From an uncultured Clostridia bacterium (GTDB lineage: Bacteria; Bacillota; Clostridia; Oscillospirales; Ruminococcaceae): DNA of 64,000 nt. Positions within the stretch are counted from its first letter, which is position 1. Each line of letters opens with the position of its first letter. This document shows positions 59,519 to 64,000 of this stretch, in pieces. The notes below the pieces were generated by a model. It searched no databases. It was not told the origin of the DNA and saw only the letters and a list, made by a program, of their open reading frames with translations. The DNA lies in the NCBI GenBank assembly GCA_945876755.1, contig CAMCPM010000002.1, positions 124,001-188,000 of the forward strand, in the 5' to 3' direction. The translations under genes and the position numbers were made by a program.

Positions 59519-61069
59519 TTAAACAATCGGAATAAGTATCATTCCGCTGCCTGAAACCATATCGTCCTCAATTTCATTTTCCTCCATAATTGCCGAAACG
59601 GAGGTGCCGTATTTTTTTGCGATTTCCCATAAATCTTCGCTTTCATCGGTAAAATAAAGCTTTAATGCATAGCTGCTGTTACGGTTCAGCGGCTCGGATT
59701 CGTCAATGTTAATTTCGGTAATCCCGTTAAGATTTACACTGTCGGAAACAGTACCGTTTATTTTGATTTCCGCCTTGGCTTCAACGCTGCTGTCCGAAGC
59801 AAGATTATATGAGCAGGAAACGGGGGTAAGCTTGAATTCCGCAGTTGAGCTGTCTGTTATGCCTTCTGCCGGAACCGAAACTGTAAAGGGTTCTTCCTTT
59901 TCAATAACCACAGGAGTGCCCTCGCTGTTTTTGGCCATGACTGTATAGGAAGCGCTGCCGTTGATGAGCATCTGACCGTTTTCCGGGTCGGGTCTTGAGT
60001 TAACCCCGTTTATTACGCACCATACGTCGTAAATGCAGTCAAGACCTCCGTCGGGGTAGTCAAGAGAGCCTTTTACCACAAACGATGAATTGACCTGCTG
60101 CGGCGGAAGCTCAATTTTTACATCGGATTTCAAGCTGTCGGTTTTGTACACAGTTGAATACTCGTCAACAGCCAGATCGGCGGAAGATGTACGGTGTGCC
60201 GAACAGGTGATAAGAATTGCAAGAGTACATTCCGCAAGCTTGGAGTTTCCGTCACCGTCGGAACGAGGTTCTATATCACAGGAAACAACCTCGGCGTTCA
60301 CCGAGCAGGAGTGCCTTTCGTCTATGCCCTCCATGTCGATTATCTGCGAAAATGGCAGAGTAAACTGCATTGCTTCCATACCGTCAGCGCCGTCCTTTTC
60401 ACAGCTGTAAAGCATATTAATGTATACCTCGCCCTTTGCGATAAGCTTGTTGGCGATAACTTTTTTGTCGTTTGAAGCAACCACGGCGCTGCTGCGCAGA
60501 ATGTTTATTATCGGCGGCTTTGAAAGTCCCAAATCAAATTCCTCATTGACGGTGATGCGTTTAGTAGCGTAAAGTCTGTTTGAAGGGTATGTCACGGGTA
60601 TTTTTTTAAGCTGTATTCCTCCGCCGAATGCGTCGCAGACTATTTCCTTTTTGCTGAGGTCGGAAACCTTGATTTTTATTGTTACCGCACCGCGGATATC
60701 GAGCCTGCGCTGATTTACCGCACGGCAGTTTATATAGTCGGTCTGAGGAGCGATGCATACTCTCGGGTCGCTGCACGTCCTGCCAAGATCAACAGTTTTG
60801 GTATATGTAAGCTTCTGGTCAACGGACTGAACGGCACTGCTGTTTTCACTGCAATAAAGTATTCTTACGCACACCTGCATTTCATATGTAAGCCTGTCTC
60901 CGTTTGTGCTGTACGACAGAATTGACGGTACTGTAATGCACTTCAGTATCTTGAATATCTCCGGATAATAATCGGGCAGTACATAATCAAGCTCGATTGA
61001 CTGCTCCTGAGTGCCGTCAAAAATCAGCTCGGATGATGTTATTTCTTCTCTGTTGACTTTGAGATCCAT
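59519..61069 (-). CDS. sipL: SPOCS (DUF3794) and LysM protein, SipL-like
   Basis: The 516-residue protein contains two or three SPOCS (DUF3794) beta-domains (about 30-150, 165-300 and 310-420) and a C-terminal LysM-like domain (about 460-516; LYFTDESEDLWEIAKKYGTSVSAIMEENEIEDD). Clostridioides difficile SipL has this layout and length and recruits SpoIVA to the forespore through its LysM domain. AAGGAGG lies 8 nt before ATG 61069. The spoIVA start is 25 nt after this stop, so the two partners are produced from one transcript. Mother-cell sigma-E control is expected. Confidence 0.88.
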   Translation of the reverse strand: MDLKVNREEITSSELIFDGTQEQSIELDYVLPDYYPEIFKILKCITVPSILSYSTNGDRLTYEMQVCVRILYCSENSSAVQSVDQKLTYTKTVDLGRTCSDPRVCIAPQTDYINCRAVNQRRLDIRGAVTIKIKVSDLSKKEIVCDAFGGGIQLKKIPVTYPSNRLYATKRITVNEEFDLGLSKPPIINILRSSAVVASNDKKVIANKLIAKGEVYINMLYSCEKDGADGMEAMQFTLPFSQIIDMEGIDERHSCSVNAEVVSCDIEPRSDGDGNSKLAECTLAILITCSAHRTSSADLAVDEYSTVYKTDSLKSDVKIELPPQQVNSSFVVKGSLDYPDGGLDCIYDVWCVINGVNSRPDPENGQMLINGSASYTVMAKNSEGTPVVIEKEEPFTVSVPAEGITDSSTAEFKLTPVSCSYNLASDSSVEAKAEIKINGTVSDSVNLNGITEINIDESEPLNRNSSYALKLYFTDESEDLWEIAKKYGTSVSAIMEENEIEDDMVSGSGMILIPIV

Positions 61070-61242
61070 ATATATTCCTCCTTGTATTGCGTGTTTGTCA
61101 CAGCTGCTGAAAAACGCTGACCATTAAAAGGCTGCTTCGCATTAATCAGCTTTTTTCTTAACACATTATATTTACTTGGCAGAGCTTGTATGCCTGTAAA
61201 TTTACTTTAATTATGAATAAAAAGTTAAAATTTGCAAACCCC

Positions 61243-61271
61243 TTGCAATTTTTATGTATATGTTGTACAAT
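61243..61271 (+). promoter_or_regulatory. Sigma-A promoter of the alpha-xylosidase gene
   Basis: TTGCAA (61243-61248), 17 nt, TACAAT (61266-61271), 32 nt before ATG 61304. Confidence 0.75.
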
Positions 61272-61303
61272 GTAATCAATTACATAGCAAAGGAGTTTTG
61301 TTC

Positions 61304-63640
61304 ATGAAGTTTGCAGACGGCTTTTGGCTTAATAAAAGAGGCTTTGAAGTAAATTACGCTTCACAGGCTTATGAGATCAAGGCAGGTAAAAACTTTATCA
61401 ACGTTCTTGCCACATCTACATATATCCAGAACAGAGGTATGACTCTCGGCGGTCCTGTTCTTGATATTACTTTCTCTTCAACTCAGAAGGACGTTATCAA
61501 GGTTACTATCGACCACTACAAGGGCACTCTCGATAATATGCCCAAATTTGAGCTTAATGAAGATCAGGGCTATACTCCGGAGATCAAAGAGTATGACGAA
61601 TACTGGGAGCTTGTTTCCGGCGGCACAAAGGTAAGGATCGGCAAATTCAGCTGGAATATCCAGTATTTCTACAAGGATAAGAAGCTGACAGGCGGCGCTT
61701 GGAGAGCTACCACTGTTGTAAATGAAAACAAGTTCAGCGTTTCTACCCGTCTTGCACATACTCAGGACGAGACCTTCTGGAGCTATCCTCAGGACGAGCG
61801 CAGCACTTATATGCGTGAGCAGCTTACTCTCTCTGTTGGTGAAAATATTTACGGCTTCGGCGAGAAGTTCACCACATTCGTTAAGAATGGTCAGAGCGTT
61901 GAAACATGGAACTCCGACGGCGGAACCTGCTCCGACCAGTCCTATAAGTGTATTCCTTTCTATGTTTCCTCGAGAGGCTACGGCGTATTTGTAAACAGCT
62001 CAGACAAGGTTTCCTACGAGGTCGCTTCTGATACCGTTTCAAAGGTTTCTTTTACAGTTCCCGGCGAACACCTTGAATACTTTATGATCGGCGGCGAAAA
62101 TCTTACAGAGGTCCTTTCAAACTATACAACACTTACAGGAAAGCCTGCGCTTCCTCCTGCATATACTTTCGGTCTGTGGCTTACTACATCGTTCACTACA
62201 AAGTACGATGAAGAGACCGTTACTTCCTTTATCGACGGCATGGCTGAACGTGATATTCCGCTTCAGGTGTTCCACTTCGACTGCTTCTGGATGAAGGAGT
62301 TTGAATGGTGCAACTTTGAGTGGGACAAGAGACAGTTCCCTGACCCAGCCGCTATGCTGAGCAGACTCAAAGCAAAGGGTCTTGAGATATGCGTTTGGAT
62401 CAACCCTTACATTGCACAGCGTTCAAAGCTTTTCGACGAGGGCAAGGCTAACGGATACTTTATTAAGAATCTTGACGGCAGCGTGTTCCAGTGCGATATG
62501 TGGCAGCCGGGCATGGCTATCGTTGACTTTACAAATCCCGCTGCCTGCGAGTGGTACGCTTCCAAGCTCCGCAAGCTCTGTGAGATGGGCGTTGACTGCT
62601 TCAAGACCGACTTCGGTGAGAGAATTCCTACCAAGGTCAAGTATTTCGACGGCTCAGACCCTATCGCAATGCACAACTATTATACATACCTTTACAATAA
62701 AACCGTATTCAACGTTCTCAAGGAATATTACGGCGAAAACAAGGCTTGCCTGTTTGCACGTTCCGCAACAGCAGGCGGACAGCAGTTCCCCGTTCACTGG
62801 GGCGGCGACTGCTCGGCAGAGTACACATCTATGGCAGAAACTCTCCGCGGCGGACTTTCTCTCTGCCTTTCCGGTTTCGGCTATTTCAGCCACGATATGA
62901 GCGGCTTTGAGGCTACCGCTACTCCCGATATTTACAAGAGATGGGCTGCTTTCGGTCTGTTCTCATCACATTCACGTCTCCACGGCAACAGTTCTTACAG
63001 AGTGCCTTGGCTCTTTGACGAGGAATCCGTTGACGTTCTCCGCTTCTTCACAAAGCTCAAGGGTAAGCTGATGCCTTATATCTGGGCACAGGCTATCAAG
63101 ACTTCTACTGTCGGCGTGCCTATGATGAGAGCTATGGTTATCGACTATGCGGACGACCCTGTTTGCCTCAACCTTGACCGCCAGTATATGTTCGGTGACA
63201 ACATTCTTGTTGCTCCAATCTTCAATGAAGAGGGTACTGCCGAGTTCTATGTTCCTGCCGGAAAGTGGACTGACATCATTTCAGGCAAGCAGTACGAGGG
63301 CGGAAAATATTACAACGAAAAGTTCGATTATTTCTCTCTTCCTTGCCTTGCAAAGCCTAACAGCATTGTTGCTTACGGTAACTTTGATAAGAACTTCGAG
63401 TATGATTATCTTACCAATACCGAGTTCGTTATTTACGAGCTTGAGGAAGGCAAGACTGCTGAATGCAATATTTACAATACCGAGGCTGAAAATGTATTTA
63501 CCCTTACAGCAACAAACCACGGCGGCAAGATCGAAGTTGCATACACAAATACAACTTCTCCGTTCAGCGTAAAGGTATTCGGCAAGGAATCTGTTGCAGT
63601 AAATCCTACTTCCGAGGGCAAAGTCATCATTAACCTTTAA
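61304..63640 (+). CDS. yicI: GH31 alpha-xylosidase (YicI-like)
   Basis: A 778-residue cytoplasmic glycoside hydrolase 31, close in length and layout to Escherichia coli YicI, which removes alpha-xylose from isoprimeverose and xyloglucan oligosaccharides. The start MKFADGFWLNKRG matches the YicI N-terminus. The nucleophile is Asp436 in FKTDFGERIP and the acid/base Asp502 in HWGGDCSAEY. CVWINPYIAQRS and the LFSSHSRLHG block are typical. AAAGGAGTT precedes ATG 61304; the longer frame from 61232 contains the promoter. It is monocistronic, with strongly biased codons. Together with GH5 it suggests xyloglucan use. Confidence 0.95.
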   Translation: MKFADGFWLNKRGFEVNYASQAYEIKAGKNFINVLATSTYIQNRGMTLGGPVLDITFSSTQKDVIKVTIDHYKGTLDNMPKFELNEDQGYTPEIKEYDEYWELVSGGTKVRIGKFSWNIQYFYKDKKLTGGAWRATTVVNENKFSVSTRLAHTQDETFWSYPQDERSTYMREQLTLSVGENIYGFGEKFTTFVKNGQSVETWNSDGGTCSDQSYKCIPFYVSSRGYGVFVNSSDKVSYEVASDTVSKVSFTVPGEHLEYFMIGGENLTEVLSNYTTLTGKPALPPAYTFGLWLTTSFTTKYDEETVTSFIDGMAERDIPLQVFHFDCFWMKEFEWCNFEWDKRQFPDPAAMLSRLKAKGLEICVWINPYIAQRSKLFDEGKANGYFIKNLDGSVFQCDMWQPGMAIVDFTNPAACEWYASKLRKLCEMGVDCFKTDFGERIPTKVKYFDGSDPIAMHNYYTYLYNKTVFNVLKEYYGENKACLFARSATAGGQQFPVHWGGDCSAEYTSMAETLRGGLSLCLSGFGYFSHDMSGFEATATPDIYKRWAAFGLFSSHSRLHGNSSYRVPWLFDEESVDVLRFFTKLKGKLMPYIWAQAIKTSTVGVPMMRAMVIDYADDPVCLNLDRQYMFGDNILVAPIFNEEGTAEFYVPAGKWTDIISGKQYEGGKYYNEKFDYFSLPCLAKPNSIVAYGNFDKNFEYDYLTNTEFVIYELEEGKTAECNIYNTEAENVFTLTATNHGGKIEVAYTNTTSPFSVKVFGKESVAVNPTSEGKVIINL

Positions 63641-63675
63641 ATAGAAGCCGAAAGCTGTTGCCAGTTTTCGTATAA

Positions 63676-63714
63676 AAAAGCTGCTTTTGATAGTAAAGTC
63701 AAAAGCAGCTTTTG
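63676..63714 (+). terminator. Terminator after the alpha-xylosidase gene
   Basis: AAAAGCTGCTTTTGA pairs with TCAAAAGCAGCTTTT around TAGTAAAG, a perfect stem of about 13 bp ending in T. Confidence 0.9.
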
Positions 63715-63792
63715 GTCTATTTCGGATTTTTCTTATTAAATTTATACGATTCCAAACTTTTTCGATTGAGCAGCTTTTTTATTTAAAATCTA

Positions 63793-63821
63793 TTGAAATT
63801 ATGTATAAAATGTTATATAAT
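63793..63821 (+). promoter_or_regulatory. Sigma-A promoter of the SPFH gene
   Basis: TTGAAA (63793-63798), 17 nt, TATAAT (63816-63821), 48 nt before the ATG. Confidence 0.75.
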
Positions 63822-63869
63822 ATTTATATACCTTGCGAAACCCGCAAAATTTAAAAGGAGTTGTTACAT

Positions 63870-64000
63870 ATGGGTCTTATTAAAGCTGCGATTGGTGCTG
63901 TAGGCGGCGTTCTTGCCGACCAGTGGAAAGAATTTTTCTATTGCGAGGCTATGGACAGCGATGTGCTTGTTCAGAAAGGTCAGAAGAAAATCAACGGACG
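63870..64000 (+). CDS. SPFH-domain protein (YdjI-like), cut by the window end
   Basis: Only the first 43 residues are inside. They read MGLIKAAIGAVGG, then VLADQWKEFFYCE and VLVQKGQKK, the start of the YdjI / virion-core-like SPFH family. These proteins often carry zinc ribbons at the C-terminus and work at the membrane in stress responses. TTAAAAGGAG lies 9 nt before the ATG. The rest of the gene is missing. Confidence 0.75.
   Translation, partial: MGLIKAAIGAVGGVLADQWKEFFYCEAMDSDVLVQKGQKKING

Noticed and set aside
1..64000. CRISPR arrays, insertion sequences, prophage, integrated elements at the two tRNA-Arg genes
   Set aside because: No regularly spaced repeats, transposase, integrase or tRNA 3' end duplication was seen on either strand.

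Overview
The window looks like chromosomal DNA of an endospore-forming gut or rumen Clostridium of the Ruminococcus / Oscillospiraceae kind. Three things point there. It carries many sporulation and germination genes: spoVAD, spoVAE, a gerA-gerB-gerC operon, spoIVA, a SipL-like SPOCS/LysM gene, a LysM-GH18 cortex-lytic enzyme and sigH. It also has plant-fibre glycosidases (GH5, GH51, GH31) and a bile salt hydrolase. Genes start with strong AGGAGG-type ribosome sites, and TTGACA/N17/TATAAT promoters are common. I see no phage, insertion sequence or CRISPR array.

Layout. 1-4240: an operon of alpha/beta hydrolase, stand-alone condensation-domain protein, acyl carrier protein and AMP ligase, closed by a terminator; this resembles a minimal N-acyl amide pathway. 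4244-5281: bile salt hydrolase. 5288-5865: a palindromic repeat, a small leader-like protein and tRNA-Arg(ACG). 5948-9739: galE, LysM-GH18 and an unknown zinc-ribbon membrane protein. 9871-14555: the str operon (rpsL, rpsG, fusA) and tuf. 14564-18523: spoVAE, spoVAD and a Cache/GGDEF-like/EAL protein. 18533-27567: two heterodimeric ABC exporters with tauE-like and maf genes between them. 27587-34552: cyclophilin, ger operon, YetF/DUF4363 pair, EAL protein. 34732-34806: tRNA-Arg(CCT). 34984-43334: LtaS-like enzyme, AraC regulator, GH5, GH51, small Cys-rich protein, serine hydrolase, Ig-like/CAP protein. 43335-47512: DUF4956/VTC pair and a TIM-barrel/acyl-CoA-ligase fusion. 47694-49337: sigH, a tRNA-like sequence, zinc-ribbon protein and the second copy of the palindromic repeat. 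49372-53359: NatAB-type ABC transporter with a near-perfect operator, an XRE regulator operon and an orphan MacB-type ATPase. 53407-56278: two FecR-like surface proteins. 56387-61069: HD hydrolase, papain-like hydrolase, spoIVA, SipL-like gene. 61243-64000: GH31 alpha-xylosidase and the start of an SPFH gene.

The observations I rate highest are: (1) a 96-bp palindromic element present twice, both times between convergent genes, with compensatory base changes; (2) three genes where a perfect or near-perfect hairpin separates the Shine-Dalgarno from the start codon, so that removing the hairpin restores normal 8-10 nt spacing, two of them in the condensation/ligase operon; (3) that operon itself; (4) the epimerase-like/acyl-CoA ligase fusion; and (5) a degenerate tRNA-like sequence directly after sigH. 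All functions are read from motifs recognised by eye; no database search was run.
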